Shown here: one piece after another, positions 23,401-33,901 of the stretch | Position numbering within the stretch: the stretch's first letter is position 1 | Layout of the letters: each line of letters begins with the position of its first letter | Notes under the pieces: generated by a model | Databases searched by the model: none | Seen by the model: only the letters and a program-made list of their open reading frames with translations | Told to the model about the DNA's origin: nothing | DNA from: Pseudomonadota bacterium | GTDB lineage: Bacteria; Pseudomonadota; Gammaproteobacteria; Burkholderiales; Ferrovaceae | NCBI GenBank assembly: GCA_021798835.1 | Contig: JAJZBQ010000001.1 | Location: 372,001-436,000 of the forward strand | DNA length: 64,000 nucleotides | Direction: 5' to 3' | Program-made: the position numbers and the translations under genes

Positions 23401-24671
23401 GACAGATTGGGCTTGAGGGCTCTCCACCCGATATCCTGGCGGTATTGCATGCCGTCAAAATGGATTTTCTGGACGCGTTCGTAGGCATGATGGCGAGCGG
23501 TTTTCAATGTATCTCCCAGGGCGGTGACGCACAGCACTCGGCCGCCGCGTGTGACCCAGTGTCCGGATTCGTGGTGTGTTCCGGCATGAAAGACATGGGT
23601 GTCTGCAGAGGCTTCATTTAGTCCGCTGATGAGCGCACCGCTCTGTGGGGCATCCGGATACCCGGGGGCGGCAAGCACCACCCCGATGGCAGGGCGACGA
23701 TCCCAGTCGATGGTTGCCTGATCGAGTCGGCCTTGCAGGGCTGCTTCGACCAGATCGACCAGATCACTGCGCAAGCGCATCAGCAAGGGTTGCGTTTCCG
23801 GATCGCCGAGACGGCAGTTGTATTCCAGTACCTTGACGTTGCCATCGGGAGTGACCATCAGCCCCGCGTAGAGGAATCCGGTATAGGCATGACCCTCCTG
23901 AGCCATACCCTGCAGGGTGGGAAGGATGATGTCGCGCATGATGCGACCGTGCAGAGTTGGGGTCACCAGAGGGGCTGGGGAATAAGCTCCCATGCCGCCA
24001 GTATTGGGTCCTGCGTCACCGTCATGCAGTCGTTTGTGATCCTGGCTGGTGGCGAATGGCAGTACCTGAAGTGCATCTGCCATGACGATGAAACTGACTT
24101 CCTCACCACTCAGGTATTCTTCTATGACGACCTGACGGCCTGCCTGACCAAAGTGGCCTCCCATCAGGTGATCCAGAGCGGCATGAGCTTCCGCCAATGT
24201 CTGGGCCACCACGACCCCTTTTCCGCTGGCCAGACCATCGGCCTTGAGTACGATCGGTGCGCCGACTTCATCAAGATAGGCGTGGGCACGAGTCACGTCA
24301 TCGAATGTGGCGAAGTGGGCGGTGGGAATGCCATGACGGCGCATGAATTCCTTGGCGAAATATTTGGAACTCTCCAGTTGGGCCGCTTCCCGGTTCGGAC
24401 CAAAAATGGCCAGCCCTTCAGCCTGAAAACGGTCAACGATCCCAGCGGCCAACGGTGCTTCTGGGCCAACGATGGTAAAGGCAACTTCTTCACGACGCGC
24501 CAGTTCCAGCCAGGCATCGATGCCGTCCACTGCTACGCAATGAACGCCTTCTTCCTGGGCAATTCCGGGGTTACCGGGGGCGACGAAGACGTGGGAAACC
24601 CGTGGTGATTGAGCCAGTCGCCAAGCCAGCGCGTGCTCTCTGCCGCCGCTTCCGATGACAAGAATTTTCAT
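23391..24671 (-). CDS. purD: Phosphoribosylamine-glycine ligase
   Basis: This 426-residue ATP-grasp enzyme catalyses ATP-dependent joining of phosphoribosylamine and glycine in purine synthesis. The N-terminus MKILVIGSGGREHALAWRL is diagnostic, and GPEAPLAAGIVD, ADGLASGKGV, NTGGMGAYSP and EYNCRLGDPETQ are all visible. Length matches the family. It follows purH by 14 nt as the last gene of dusB-fis-purH-purD and converges with tsaC. Confidence 0.96.
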   Translation of the reverse strand: MKILVIGSGGREHALAWRLAQSPRVSHVFVAPGNPGIAQEEGVHCVAVDGIDAWLELARREEVAFTIVGPEAPLAAGIVDRFQAEGLAIFGPNREAAQLESSKYFAKEFMRRHGIPTAHFATFDDVTRAHAYLDEVGAPIVLKADGLASGKGVVVAQTLAEAHAALDHLMGGHFGQAGRQVVIEEYLSGEEVSFIVMADALQVLPFATSQDHKRLHDGDAGPNTGGMGAYSPAPLVTPTLHGRIMRDIILPTLQGMAQEGHAYTGFLYAGLMVTPDGNVKVLEYNCRLGDPETQPLLMRLRSDLVDLVEAALQGRLDQATIDWDRRPAIGVVLAAPGYPDAPQSGALISGLNEASADTHVFHAGTHHESGHWVTRGGRVLCVTALGDTLKTARHHAYERVQKIHFDGMQYRQDIGWRALKPNLSQP

Positions 24672-24685
24672 GGTATGGTGATCGC

Positions 24686-26245
24686 TTAGTGACGAAAATG
24701 ACGAATGCCGGTAAAAACCATGGCCAGGCCCTGCTCATCGGCGGCCCCGATGACCTCTTCATCGCGGACGCTGCCCCCGGGTTGGATCACGGCCCGCGCC
24801 CCTGCCTGTGCCAGGACATCCAGCCCGTCGCGGAAGGGAAAGAAGGCATCGGAAGCGGCGACGCTGTCGCTGAGTGACAGGCCGGCATTTTCAGCCTTGC
24901 GTTGCGCGATGCGGGTGCTGTCCACCCGGCTCATTTGTCCGGCTCCGATACCCAAGGTGCGTCCATCGCGACAGAAGACCACTGCGTTGGACTTGACGAA
25001 ATGGGCAACGTGAAAGGCGAGACGCAAATCGTGCCATTGTGAGGAACTGGGTTCCAGGCGTGTGACCGTCTTCAGGGTGGCTTCCTGTACGCCCCCGGTA
25101 TCCGGGGTTTGCACCAGCAAACCCCCGCCTACCCGCTTCATGTCCCAGCGATTGAGGCCCTTCTCCAGCGGAATTTCGAGGACCCGGACATTGGCTTTCT
25201 GGGAGAGGCGTTGCAGCGCCTCTGAAGTATAACGGGGAGCGATCAGAACTTCGACGAACTGACGTTGCAAGGCCTCCACCGTGACATCATCGACGGTGTC
25301 ATTGAAAGCGAGAATCCCGCCAAAGGCTGAGGTGGGGTCTGTGGCGTGAGCGAGTTGGTAAGCGCTTACCGTTGAGTTTGATACCGCCACACCACAGGGG
25401 TTGGCATGTTTGACGATGACACAGGCGCTCTCAGGCAGAAAGCGTACACAATCCCACGCGGTGTCAGCATCCGCGATATTGTTGTAGGACAAAGGTTTAC
25501 CCTGGTGCTGATGGTAATGCGCCAATACGCCGGGAGGGGCTTCCGAGTCACGATAGAAGGCCCCTTGCTGATGGGGGTTTTCTCCGTAGCGTAACGCTTG
25601 ATGCTTGTACAAGGTCAGATGAAGTCGTTCTGGAAAGCCGTCGGCCTGAGATTCTGCGCCCAGGCCAGACAGATATGTGGCGATGGCTCCGTCATAGGAG
25701 GCGGTATGGGAAAATGCCTTGACCGCCAATTGGAACAGCAAGGCGGAGGATAGATCTCCCCGTTGCCGGTCCAACTCTTCCACGAGTCGGGGGTAATCTG
25801 CCGGATCGGTCAAAACGGCCACATGGGCGTGATTTTTTGCCGCTGAGCGAACCATGGCAGGACCGCCGATATCGATGTTCTCGATGGCATCGGCCAACGT
25901 CGCATGGGGTTGGGCGATGGTCTCGCGGAATGGGTACAGATTGACCACCAGCAGATCGATGGGGGACAGGCCATGGCGCGTCATGGCTTCACGATGGCTG
26001 GCCAAATCACGGCGACCGAGCAGACCCCCGTGAATTTTTGGATGCAGAGTTTTGACGCGACCGTCGAGCATTTCGGGGAAACCAGTAAAGTCGGCGACTT
26101 CCACTACGGGGATATGCGCTTCGCGCAACAGTTGCGCAGTGCCTCCGGTGGACAGGATTTCGATGTGATGGCGTGTCAAGGCACGTGCCAGATCGATCAG
26201 GCCGGTTTTGTCAGAAACGCTGAGCAGGGCACGCTGTGGAATCAT
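24686..26245 (-). CDS. purH: Bifunctional AICAR transformylase / IMP cyclohydrolase
   Basis: This 519-residue protein performs the last two steps of IMP synthesis. The N-terminal cyclohydrolase domain (about 1-200) shows [21 protein letters not shown] and [15 protein letters not shown]. The C-terminal transformylase domain carries [26 protein letters not shown] and the [12 protein letters not shown] end region. It overlaps fis by 4 nt. The dusB-fis-purH-purD order is typical of Betaproteobacteria. Confidence 0.96.
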   Translation of the reverse strand: MIPQRALLSVSDKTGLIDLARALTRHHIEILSTGGTAQLLREAHIPVVEVADFTGFPEMLDGRVKTLHPKIHGGLLGRRDLASHREAMTRHGLSPIDLLVVNLYPFRETIAQPHATLADAIENIDIGGPAMVRSAAKNHAHVAVLTDPADYPRLVEELDRQRGDLSSALLFQLAVKAFSHTASYDGAIATYLSGLGAESQADGFPERLHLTLYKHQALRYGENPHQQGAFYRDSEAPPGVLAHYHQHQGKPLSYNNIADADTAWDCVRFLPESACVIVKHANPCGVAVSNSTVSAYQLAHATDPTSAFGGILAFNDTVDDVTVEALQRQFVEVLIAPRYTSEALQRLSQKANVRVLEIPLEKGLNRWDMKRVGGGLLVQTPDTGGVQEATLKTVTRLEPSSSQWHDLRLAFHVAHFVKSNAVVFCRDGRTLGIGAGQMSRVDSTRIAQRKAENAGLSLSDSVAASDAFFPFRDGLDVLAQAGARAVIQPGGSVRDEEVIGAADEQGLAMVFTGIRHFRH

Positions 26246-26481
26246 GATATTTGGTATTGTTGCATTTTTTTTCGGAGGGTGGTTCGGTTCAGTCCCAGGA
26301 CTTGAGCGGTCTGGGTCTGGTTGTGTGCGCAGTGGGCCAATACAACTTCCAGCAACGGTTTTTCTACGCTGGTGATGACCAGATCATGCAATGCACTACA
26401 ACGTTCGCCTTCCAGATGTTCGAAATAATTTTCTACCATGCGCCGGATGCAAGCGGATAGATCGGATTCTGGTGCGTTCAT
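26242..26481 (-). CDS. fis: DNA-binding protein Fis
   Basis: This 79-residue Fis-family nucleoid protein has an N-terminal dimer region and a helix-turn-helix at the C-terminus ([18 protein letters not shown]). It is slightly shorter than the E. coli protein, as is common in Betaproteobacteria. It overlaps dusB and purH by 4 nt on either side, so its synthesis is translationally coupled to both. The dusB-fis pairing supports the call. Confidence 0.95.
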   Translation of the reverse strand: MNAPESDLSACIRRMVENYFEHLEGERCSALHDLVITSVEKPLLEVVLAHCAHNQTQTAQVLGLNRTTLRKKMQQYQIS

Positions 26482-27497
26482 GCGGCCATTTCCTCGGTTA
26501 GAGACTCGCTATAATGCAATTGGGGGCAGAGTTGTTCGTGGCGCTGAAAAAAGTCGCGAACAGCCTGTAATTGGTTCTGCCAGGTTTCCACCCGGTTCAT
26601 GGCGTGTCGGAACTGGGAGGAGTGTGCCAGTCCTCGGGTCGTCCAGGCGATGTGCTTGCGGGCGATGCGCAATCCCAGTTCATAGCCATAAAACTGGTAC
26701 AGCTCTTCCATGTGGTTGAGCAGGACTTGCTGAATTTCACTGACGGAAGGTGCGGGCAGCAGGGTGCCGTGGTCCAGAAAATGCTGAATTTCGCGGAATA
26801 TCCACGGCCGACCTTGTGCGGCGCGGCCGATCATCAAGCCATCGGCCCCTGTTTGCTGGAGTACGGCCAAGGCTTTTTGGGGGGTGGTGATATCGCCGTT
26901 GGCGATGACCGGAATGTGCAGGCTGGCTTTGACAGCGGCCAAGGTTTCATATTCCGCTTCTCCGGAATAACCGCAGGCGCGTGTGCGCCCATGAATGGCC
27001 AGAGCCTGGATTCCACAGTCCTCGGCCAGGCGGGCAATGGTCAATGCGTTGCGATGTTCACGGTCCCAGCCGGTGCGGATCTTCAGGGTCACAGGGACCG
27101 AGACGGCAGAAACCACGGCATCCAGAATGCGGGCCACCAGAGGCTCGTGTTGTAACAGGGCTGATCCTGCCATCACGTTACAGACTTTTTTGGCGGGACA
27201 GCCCATGTTGATGTCGATGATCTGTGCGCCATGGTCAACATTGTGACGTGCGGCTTCGGCCATGAGCGCCGGATCGGCTCCGGCAATCTGCACGATGCGA
27301 GGTTCGACTTCTCCTTCATGGTTGGCGCGGCGACGGGTTTTTTCCGAGCCCCACAGAAGAGAATTGGACGAAACCATTTCGGACACGGCCATGCCTGCCC
27401 CCATCCGTTTGCACAGTTGGCGAAATGGTCGATCCGTCACCCCTGCCATGGGGGCGACCACCAACGAATTTTTTAATCGGTAGGGTCCGATTTGCAT
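26478..27497 (-). CDS. dusB: tRNA-dihydrouridine synthase B
   Basis: This 339-residue flavoenzyme reduces uridine to dihydrouridine in tRNA. Motifs are VAPMAGVTDRPFR (FMN site), DINMGCPAKKVCNVMAGSALL with the catalytic cysteine, ALAIHGRTRACGYSG, IPVIANGDI and GLMIGRAAQGRPW. The start was set at ATG 27497 (MQIGPYRLKN), the family N-terminus; a longer frame to 27578 would overlap polA. A TATAAT hexamer lies 25 nt upstream. It heads the fis-purH-purD operon. Confidence 0.95.
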   Translation of the reverse strand: MQIGPYRLKNSLVVAPMAGVTDRPFRQLCKRMGAGMAVSEMVSSNSLLWGSEKTRRRANHEGEVEPRIVQIAGADPALMAEAARHNVDHGAQIIDINMGCPAKKVCNVMAGSALLQHEPLVARILDAVVSAVSVPVTLKIRTGWDREHRNALTIARLAEDCGIQALAIHGRTRACGYSGEAEYETLAAVKASLHIPVIANGDITTPQKALAVLQQTGADGLMIGRAAQGRPWIFREIQHFLDHGTLLPAPSVSEIQQVLLNHMEELYQFYGYELGLRIARKHIAWTTRGLAHSSQFRHAMNRVETWQNQLQAVRDFFQRHEQLCPQLHYSESLTEEMAA

Positions 27498-27522
27498 GGT
27501 CGTTCGCCAAAATAAAAGCGGC

Positions 27523-27528
27523 ATTATA
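27523..27528 (-). promoter_or_regulatory. Candidate -10 box of the dusB-fis-purHD operon
   Basis: A perfect TATAAT lies on the minus strand in the 44-nt gap between polA and dusB, 25 nt before the dusB start. No good -35 element is present at 16-18 nt (that place lies in the polA end), so the promoter may rely on an activator or on an extended element. Confidence 0.4.
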
Positions 27529-27541
27529 CTCCAGCCACGGG

Positions 27542-30241
27542 TCAGTGGGCTTCGTCCCAGTTCAATCCTGTGCCACATTCTACCAACAGAGGTACCTTCA
27601 GCTCGGCTACCTGCGTCATCAGCTGGGGAACCTGATGGATCAACTGATCGAGTTCCGCATCGGTGACTTCCAGAATCAGTTCATCGTGAACCTGCAGGAT
27701 CAGACGGCTCTGTAAATGCTGGTTATCCAGCCAGCCTTGCACGGCCAGCATGGCGCGTTTGATGAGGTCTGCTGCGCTGCCCTGTAGCGGGGCATTGATG
27801 GCGGCGCGCTCGGCTCCCTGGCGGCGTCCTGCCTGGGAGTGGGACAGTTCCGGCAACCAGAGACGTCGTCCAAACAGGGTTTCCACGTAGCCTTGGGTGC
27901 GTGCCCGTTCCCGGGTGGTTTCCATGAAGCGTGCCACGCCGGGATAGCGCTCGAAATAGCGGTCGATGTAATGTTGTGCGGCGATGCGGGTCAGATTGAG
28001 CTGGCGGGCCAGGCCAAAGGCTGACATACCGTAAATAAGGCCGAAGTTGATAGCCTTGGCAGCGCGGCGTTGGTCATGGCTTACGTTGTCCACAGGCACC
28101 GAGAAAATCTCTGCGGCGGTAGCGCGATGCACATCCTGCCCTTGGGCGAAGGCGTGGAGTAGCCCCGGATCGTCTGAAAAGTGCGCCATCAGTCGCAGTT
28201 CTATCTGGGAGTAGTCGGCGGCCAGGAGGTGATGCCCCGGTGCCGCTACGAAGGCTGCGCGAATTCGTCGTCCCTCCGGGGTGCGAATCGGGATGTTCTG
28301 CAGATTGGGATCGCTGCTCGACAGGCGACCGGTAACGGCGACCGCCTGGGCGAAGTGGGTATGGACACGCCCCGTGCGTGCGTTGACTTTGCGGGGCAGG
28401 GCATCGGTGTAGGTGGATTTGAGCTTGGCCAGCGAGCGGTATTCCAGGATGCGTTTGGGCAGTGGAAAATCCAGGGCCAACTGTTCCAGCACGCCTTCAT
28501 CGGTGGACGGTTGTCCCCCGGGGGTTTTCTTGAGCACCGGCAGACCGAGGGTCTCAAACAGCAAGGACTGGATCTGCTTGGGAGAATTGAGGTTGAAGGG
28601 GCAACCGGCCAAGGCGTGGGCTTCTCGTTCCAAGGCGATCAACTGTTCCCCCAACTGGGCACTCTGGGCATTCAGTGTGGCGACATCGAGCTGAACTCCA
28701 TGGCGTTCCATGCGCCACAGAACCTGTTGCACCGGTAGTTCGAGCGTACGATAGAGCGTTTCCAGGGCGGGTTCCGCACAGAGTCTGGGGTACAACACCT
28801 GGTGGATCGCCAGTGTTATCTCGGCATCTTCGGCGGCGTAGACGGTGGCACGGGCCACATCGACGGCAGAAAAATTGATCTGGGCGCTGCCTTTGCCCAC
28901 CAGGGATTCATAGGACAGGGTGTCCCGGTTCAGATGGCGACGGGCCAGATTTTCCAGACCATGGGGCTGGTGGGCTTCCCAGATATAGGATTCCAGCAAG
29001 GTATCGTGGACGATGCCGCGCAGGGTAATGCTGTGATTGGCCAGGATATGTTGGTCAAATTTCAGGTTCTGTCCGACCTTGTGAGCATCGGGATTCTCCA
29101 GCCAGGGGCGCAGACGCTCCAGAGTGGCCAGGAGGGGCAACTGTTGATCAGCCCCATTGCCGGTATGTCCCAGGGGGAAATAAGCGGCGTGATCTTCGCA
29201 ACACACCGATAGACCTACCAGTTGAGATTCCAGTGGGTCCAGCCCGGTGGTCTCCGTGTCCAATGCGGCCAAGTGGGCATGGGCCAGGCGTGTCAGCCAG
29301 GTGGTCAACTGGTTTTCCTGCGTCACGGTTTCAATCACGATGGGGGGGCTGCTGGGCAAGGGCACAGGGGCGGGAGCAGTGGCACCGGTCTTCCAGCGCT
29401 TGAGGCCATAGCGTTCGGCCAGCGTTGCCAGGCCAGTGTGATCGCCGGGTCGCCAGGCCAGGTCGGACAGAGAGACAGGTAAGACAAGGTCGCGTTTGAG
29501 GGTGATCAGAAAGCGGGCGCGCGGTAACCAGTCCAGCGCGGCACGCAGATGTTGACCGACGATGCCGCTGACCTGGTCGGCCTGTGCCATCAAGGTGTCG
29601 AGATCGCCATAGGTCTGTATCCAGCGGGCGGCGGTCTTCGGTCCCACCTTGGTTACGCCGGGGACATTGTCGGCGGTATCTCCCATCAGGGTCAGATAGT
29701 CGACGAACTGGGTCGGTGTGATGCCATACTTGGCAGTGGCTGCCTCGGTATCGAGGCGTTCGTTGGACAGGGTGTTGATGAGCGTGACACCGGGTTGCAG
29801 CAGTTGGACCAGGTCCTTGTCGCCGCTGGAGATGGTGACGGTCCATCCCTGATCGATGGCGCGTTGAGTCAGGGTGGCGATCACGTCATCGGCTTCCACC
29901 CCGTTTTCCTTTAGCAGGGGCCAGCCCAATAACTCAATGGCTTGATGCAGAGGGGCGACCTGTGCCACCAGATCTGCTGGCATGGGGGGGCGTTGGGCTT
30001 TGTAGTCCGGATAGGCATCGTGACGGAAAGTGGGGCCTGAGGTATCGAATAGGCAGGCGGCATATTCCGGCTTATAATCCTCTCTCAGGCGTTCCAGCAT
30101 GTTGAGCACCCCATACAAGGCACCCGTCGGTTCGCCGTGGTGGTTTCTGAGGTCGGGCAACGCATGGAAGGCGCGGTACAGGTACGACGACCCATCGACC
30201 AGTAACAGGTGGGGGATTTTTTTCTCTTTCATGGAAACCAT
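27542..30241 (-). CDS. polA: DNA polymerase I
   Basis: The protein has 899 residues with three domains: 5'-3' exonuclease (about 1-290, [16 protein letters not shown]), 3'-5' proofreading exonuclease (about 310-500) and polymerase (about 500-899). The proofreading residues look intact ([26 protein letters not shown]). Polymerase motifs are [24 protein letters not shown] and LQVHDELI. The start was placed at ATG 30241 because AAGAGGAGG lies upstream at usable distance; ATG 30232 is the alternative. The start codon is separated by a single base from that of the divergent hemF. Confidence 0.96.
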   Translation of the reverse strand: MVSMKEKKIPHLLLVDGSSYLYRAFHALPDLRNHHGEPTGALYGVLNMLERLREDYKPEYAACLFDTSGPTFRHDAYPDYKAQRPPMPADLVAQVAPLHQAIELLGWPLLKENGVEADDVIATLTQRAIDQGWTVTISSGDKDLVQLLQPGVTLINTLSNERLDTEAATAKYGITPTQFVDYLTLMGDTADNVPGVTKVGPKTAARWIQTYGDLDTLMAQADQVSGIVGQHLRAALDWLPRARFLITLKRDLVLPVSLSDLAWRPGDHTGLATLAERYGLKRWKTGATAPAPVPLPSSPPIVIETVTQENQLTTWLTRLAHAHLAALDTETTGLDPLESQLVGLSVCCEDHAAYFPLGHTGNGADQQLPLLATLERLRPWLENPDAHKVGQNLKFDQHILANHSITLRGIVHDTLLESYIWEAHQPHGLENLARRHLNRDTLSYESLVGKGSAQINFSAVDVARATVYAAEDAEITLAIHQVLYPRLCAEPALETLYRTLELPVQQVLWRMERHGVQLDVATLNAQSAQLGEQLIALEREAHALAGCPFNLNSPKQIQSLLFETLGLPVLKKTPGGQPSTDEGVLEQLALDFPLPKRILEYRSLAKLKSTYTDALPRKVNARTGRVHTHFAQAVAVTGRLSSSDPNLQNIPIRTPEGRRIRAAFVAAPGHHLLAADYSQIELRLMAHFSDDPGLLHAFAQGQDVHRATAAEIFSVPVDNVSHDQRRAAKAINFGLIYGMSAFGLARQLNLTRIAAQHYIDRYFERYPGVARFMETTRERARTQGYVETLFGRRLWLPELSHSQAGRRQGAERAAINAPLQGSAADLIKRAMLAVQGWLDNQHLQSRLILQVHDELILEVTDAELDQLIHQVPQLMTQVAELKVPLLVECGTGLNWDEAH

Positions 30242-30242
30242 T

Positions 30243-31169
30243 ATGGCAGAAGCCTCCTCTTCCCATTTGTCTTTTGATGTTGATCCTCTCAAGCGTTATC
30301 TGATCGATTTGCAGAATCGCATCGTGCAGGCCCTCGAAGTGGCGGATGGTCATGCCTTCCGTCGCGATACCTGGACTCGCCCTGAAGGAGGGGGGGGGAT
30401 CAGTGCCCTGGTGGAAGAAGGGGGCGTGTTTGAACGTGGTGGAGTCAACTTTTCTCACGTCATGGGGGCAGGCTTGCCGCCCTCGGCAACGGCGCATCGC
30501 CCTGAACTGGCGGGCCGGCGCTTTGAGGCCATGGGGGTATCGCTGGTGTTGCATCCGCGCAATCCCTACGTGCCCACGGTGCATATGAATGTGCGCTTCT
30601 TTGCGGCCTTTTCCGAGACCGCGGCTCCGGTATGGTGGTTTGGGGGGGGGATGGATCTGACCCCCTATTACGGTTTTGAGGACGATGCGCGGCATTTCCA
30701 TCAGACCTGTCATGACGCGCTTTCCCCTTTCGGGGCAGAGTATTATCCGCGCTTCAAGCGTTGGTGTGATGAGTATTTCTATCTCAAGCATCGCCAGGAA
30801 CCCCGTGGTATCGGCGGATTGTTTTTCGATGACTTCAACGAGTTACCCCTGGATCAGGCCGAACAATTGTGGCGACGGGTGGGGGACTTTTTTCTGCCTG
30901 CCTACTTGCCATTGGTGGAACGGCGGCGCGCCATGGCGTATGGTGAGCGGGAGCGCGACTTTCAGGCTTACCGCCGCGGCCGTTATGTCGAATTCAACCT
31001 GGTCTATGACCGGGGTACCTTGTTCGGTTTGCAGTCCGGGGGGCGCACCGAGTCCATTCTGATGTCTTTGCCGCCCATCGTGCGCTGGCGCTACGATTGG
31101 CACCCGGAGGCTGGCACGGCGGAAGCGGCATTGCTGGAGCAGTTCATCAACGGCAGAGATTGGCTGTGA
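30243..31169 (+). CDS. hemF: Oxygen-dependent coproporphyrinogen III oxidase
   Basis: This 308-residue enzyme converts coproporphyrinogen III to protoporphyrinogen IX with O2, so haem synthesis here is aerobic; haem demand is high given the many cytochromes. Visible motifs are [39 protein letters not shown] and [16 protein letters not shown], near the C-terminal substrate site. ATG 30243 was chosen; ATG 30231 is in frame but overlaps the polA start. No clear ribosome binding site precedes it. It is followed 13 nt later by a branched-chain amino-acid-type transporter. Confidence 0.95.
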   Translation: MAEASSSHLSFDVDPLKRYLIDLQNRIVQALEVADGHAFRRDTWTRPEGGGGISALVEEGGVFERGGVNFSHVMGAGLPPSATAHRPELAGRRFEAMGVSLVLHPRNPYVPTVHMNVRFFAAFSETAAPVWWFGGGMDLTPYYGFEDDARHFHQTCHDALSPFGAEYYPRFKRWCDEYFYLKHRQEPRGIGGLFFDDFNELPLDQAEQLWRRVGDFFLPAYLPLVERRRAMAYGERERDFQAYRRGRYVEFNLVYDRGTLFGLQSGGRTESILMSLPPIVRWRYDWHPEAGTAEAALLEQFINGRDWL

Positions 31170-31182
31170 TGCCGCATCGTTC

Positions 31183-32106
31183 ATGGTAACCCTGCTGCAA
31201 CAATTGCTCAACGGGCTGACGTTGGGTTGCCTGTATGCATTGGTGGCCCTGGGGTATACCCTGGTATACGGGATTCTGGAACTGATCAATTTCGCTCATG
31301 GTGATCTGGTCATGGTCGGGGCTCTGGTTTCCCTGTCTGTACTGCGCTGGGCGTTGGGATGGGGCTGGCCTATGTGGGCGGCATTATTGCTGGCCCTGAT
31401 TGTGGCCATGTCCGTTTGTGCGGTTCTGGGAGTGGCACTGGAGCGCCTGGCCTACCGGCCATTGCGGCATGCGCCCAAACTGGCACCATTGATCACGGCC
31501 ATCGGTTTGTCCATGGTGTTGGAACAGGGGGCCTCCCTGATCTGGGGGCGTGGCTACCTGACGTTTCCCGATGTCGGGTTGGCTCATCCTTGGGAATGGG
31601 GCGGGGTAGTGGTGACAACCATGCAGGGGGTCATTGTGATGGGCAGTCTGACGTTGCTGGGGGGATTGTTGGTGCTGGTGCAACGTACGGCATTGGGTCG
31701 TGCCATGCGGGCAACGGCCCAGAATCCCATGGCGGCGCAATGGTTAGGCATCAATACCGATCGCGTGATTCTCACGGCATTTCTCTTGGGGGCTGTATTG
31801 GCAGCAGTGGCGGGGCTATTGATTGGCATGTACTATCAGGTGGCGCACTATACCATGGGTTTCATGGTCGGGCTCAAGGCATTTACGGCCGCTGTGCTGG
31901 GGGGGATAGGTAACCTGCCGGGAGCCGTGTTGGGTGGGTTGTTGCTGGGTTTGCTGGAGGCGCTGGGAGCCGGCTATCTGGGAGATTGGACAGGGGGCTG
32001 GCTGGGCAGTAATTACAAGGATGTGTTTGCCTTTGCCATGTTGATCCTGGTCCTGATCTTCCATCCATCGGGGTTGCTGGGGCGCCATGCGCCGGAGAAG
32101 GTATGA
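31183..32106 (+). CDS. Branched-chain amino-acid-type ABC transporter permease (LivH-like)
   Basis: This 307-residue permease has about eight helices. Family motifs include LNGLTLGCLYALVALGYTLVYG, split across its first helices, INFAHGDLVM near residue 45 and a cytoplasmic ABC-contact loop, RATAQNPMAAQWLGI. It forms one half of the membrane channel with the LivM-like protein. Its end overlaps livM by 4 nt. Urea (UrtB) or other amide transporters share this fold, so the substrate is unassigned. Confidence 0.85.
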   Translation: MVTLLQQLLNGLTLGCLYALVALGYTLVYGILELINFAHGDLVMVGALVSLSVLRWALGWGWPMWAALLLALIVAMSVCAVLGVALERLAYRPLRHAPKLAPLITAIGLSMVLEQGASLIWGRGYLTFPDVGLAHPWEWGGVVVTTMQGVIVMGSLTLLGGLLVLVQRTALGRAMRATAQNPMAAQWLGINTDRVILTAFLLGAVLAAVAGLLIGMYYQVAHYTMGFMVGLKAFTAAVLGGIGNLPGAVLGGLLLGLLEALGAGYLGDWTGGWLGSNYKDVFAFAMLILVLIFHPSGLLGRHAPEKV

Positions 32107-33137
32107 CTCTGGCCGGGCGTTGGCTGGTGGCGGTGCTGCTGGTGTCCTGCCCTTTTGTCGTGGAAATGTGGTTGGGGCGCGGCTGGTTGAGGATTCTTGA
32201 TTTTGCCCTGCTTTCGGTCTTGCTGGCGTTGGGATTGAATATTGTGGTGGGATATGCGGGTTTGCTGGATTTGGGTTTCATTGCCTTTTTTGGGGTGGGG
32301 GCCTATGTCTATGCCTTGCTGGGTTCGCCCCAGTTTGGCTGGCATTGGCCGCTCTGGTTGGTTCTTCCTTTGGGTGCGATGGTGGCCGCCAGTTTCGGGG
32401 TGGCACTGGGCTGGCCGACGCTGGGATTGCGCGGGGATTATCTGGCCATCGTCACCATGGGCTTTGGTGAAATCATTCGCATTTTCTTGAATAACCTCAA
32501 TGCGCCGGTGAATATTACCAATGGTCCCCAGGGGATTACGCTGATCGATCCGCTGCATCTGGGGCATTGGTCCTTTTCACGGGCGCATACCATACTGGGG
32601 TGGCAGGTTTCTTCCCTGACAGGGACGTACTTCTTGTTTCTGGGCTTTGTGCTGGCGGCTGTTTTACTGTCGGGGCGCCTGGAGCACTCGCGGATCGGGC
32701 GTGCCTGGATGGCGATTCGGGAAGACGAACTGGCTGCGGCCAGCATGGGACTGGATACGCGTCGATTGAAGTTGCTGGCCTTCGCGATGGGCGCGTGTTT
32801 TGGTGGGGTCTCCGGCGGGTTGTTTGCCGGATTTCAGGGATTCGTCAGCCCGGAGAGTTTTACTCTGCAGGAGTCGGTGATGATCCTGTGCATGGTGGTA
32901 CTGGGGGGCATGGGGAATCTGCGCGGAGTGGTGGTGGGGGCCTTGTTATTGGCACTTTTGCCGGAACTGTTGCGTCCGGTGGGTCACTGGCAGGTGCGTT
33001 GGCTGGGGCAGGTATGGTTGGATCCTGCAGCGTTGCGCCTGTTTCTATTCGGCGTGGCACTGGTAATCCTCATGCGTTGGCGTCCTGAAGGATTGTTTCC
33101 GTCGCGGGCGCGGGCCCGGGAGTGGCATCGGCCATGA
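32103..33137 (+). CDS. Branched-chain amino-acid-type ABC transporter permease (LivM-like)
   Basis: This 344-residue permease has about nine helices. GLNIVVGYAGLLDLGFIAFFGVGAY marks the LivM family, split here as GLNIVVGYAGLLDLG and FFGVGAY. An ABC-contact loop, AIREDELAAASMGLD, follows. It partners the LivH-like protein and overlaps both flanking genes by 4 nt, so the four transporter genes are one operon. Substrate unassigned. Confidence 0.85.
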   Translation: MTLAGRWLVAVLLVSCPFVVEMWLGRGWLRILDFALLSVLLALGLNIVVGYAGLLDLGFIAFFGVGAYVYALLGSPQFGWHWPLWLVLPLGAMVAASFGVALGWPTLGLRGDYLAIVTMGFGEIIRIFLNNLNAPVNITNGPQGITLIDPLHLGHWSFSRAHTILGWQVSSLTGTYFLFLGFVLAAVLLSGRLEHSRIGRAWMAIREDELAAASMGLDTRRLKLLAFAMGACFGGVSGGLFAGFQGFVSPESFTLQESVMILCMVVLGGMGNLRGVVVGALLLALLPELLRPVGHWQVRWLGQVWLDPAALRLFLFGVALVILMRWRPEGLFPSRARAREWHRP

Positions 33138-33901
33138 CGGCGCTGCTCGACGCGCAGCAGATCAGCAAGCATTTTGGTGGGGTACAGGCCCTGCAGCAAG
33201 TCAGCCTGCAGGTGCCCGCAGGGGCTATCATCGGTTTGATTGGGCCCAATGGGGCGGGCAAGACCACCTTGTTTAATGTGTTGACTGGAATGGTGCGTCA
33301 GGATGGCGGATCGATTTTGTGGCGTGGGGCCCCTTTGCCGGTGGGCGAGCCCCATCGCGTCGCTCAGGCCGGGTTGGTGCGCACATTTCAGAACATTCGC
33401 CTGTTTCCGCAGATGACGGTGCTGGAAAATGTCATGGTGGGGTTTCACGTCCGTACCCGGGCGGGAGTATTGGGAGCCTGGTTTCAGAGTGCGGCGGTAC
33501 GTCGTGAAGAACAGGAAATTCATGATCGTTCCCATGAATGGTTGGCTTGGGTCGGCCTGGAAGCCATGGCTCACCGGGAGGCGGGAACCTTGCCATATGG
33601 CGCGCAACGTCGCCTGGAAATGGCTCGTGCTCTGGCGACTCAGCCTGCGTTGCTGGCTCTGGATGAACCGGTAGCGGGCATGAATACGGTGGAGCGTCAA
33701 AGTATGGCGCAATTGATCGCTCGTATTCGTGAACGCGGCATTGCGTTGTTGATCATCGAGCACGATGTGCGCTGGATCGCGCAGTTATGTGATCGCATCA
33801 CCGTACTGGATTATGGCCGATGTTTGGCCGAAGGGACCCCGGCCGAAATTCAGGCGGATGCGCGCGTGATCGAGGCCTATCTGGGGCACAAGTCGTCATG
33901 A
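33134..33901 (+). CDS. Branched-chain amino-acid-type ABC transporter ATPase (LivG-like)
   Basis: This 255-residue ATPase has Walker A GPNGAGKTT, an LPYGAQRRLEMARAL signature and Walker B ALLALDEPVAGMN, the LivG-specific form with an AGMN extension. The start at 33134 overlaps the livM stop (ATGA). It energises transport together with the LivF-like protein. Length and motifs are normal. Confidence 0.88.
   Translation: MTALLDAQQISKHFGGVQALQQVSLQVPAGAIIGLIGPNGAGKTTLFNVLTGMVRQDGGSILWRGAPLPVGEPHRVAQAGLVRTFQNIRLFPQMTVLENVMVGFHVRTRAGVLGAWFQSAAVRREEQEIHDRSHEWLAWVGLEAMAHREAGTLPYGAQRRLEMARALATQPALLALDEPVAGMNTVERQSMAQLIARIRERGIALLIIEHDVRWIAQLCDRITVLDYGRCLAEGTPAEIQADARVIEAYLGHKSS

Noticed and set aside
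23152-30650. Runs of nine G in tsaC (23152-23160) and hemF (30390-30398, 30642-30650) as phase-variation tracts
   Set aside because: Both are essential-type genes, frames are intact, and the runs encode glycine codons in conserved motifs (EGGGG, FGGGM). They reflect GGG codon preference. Slippage remains possible but nothing supports it.
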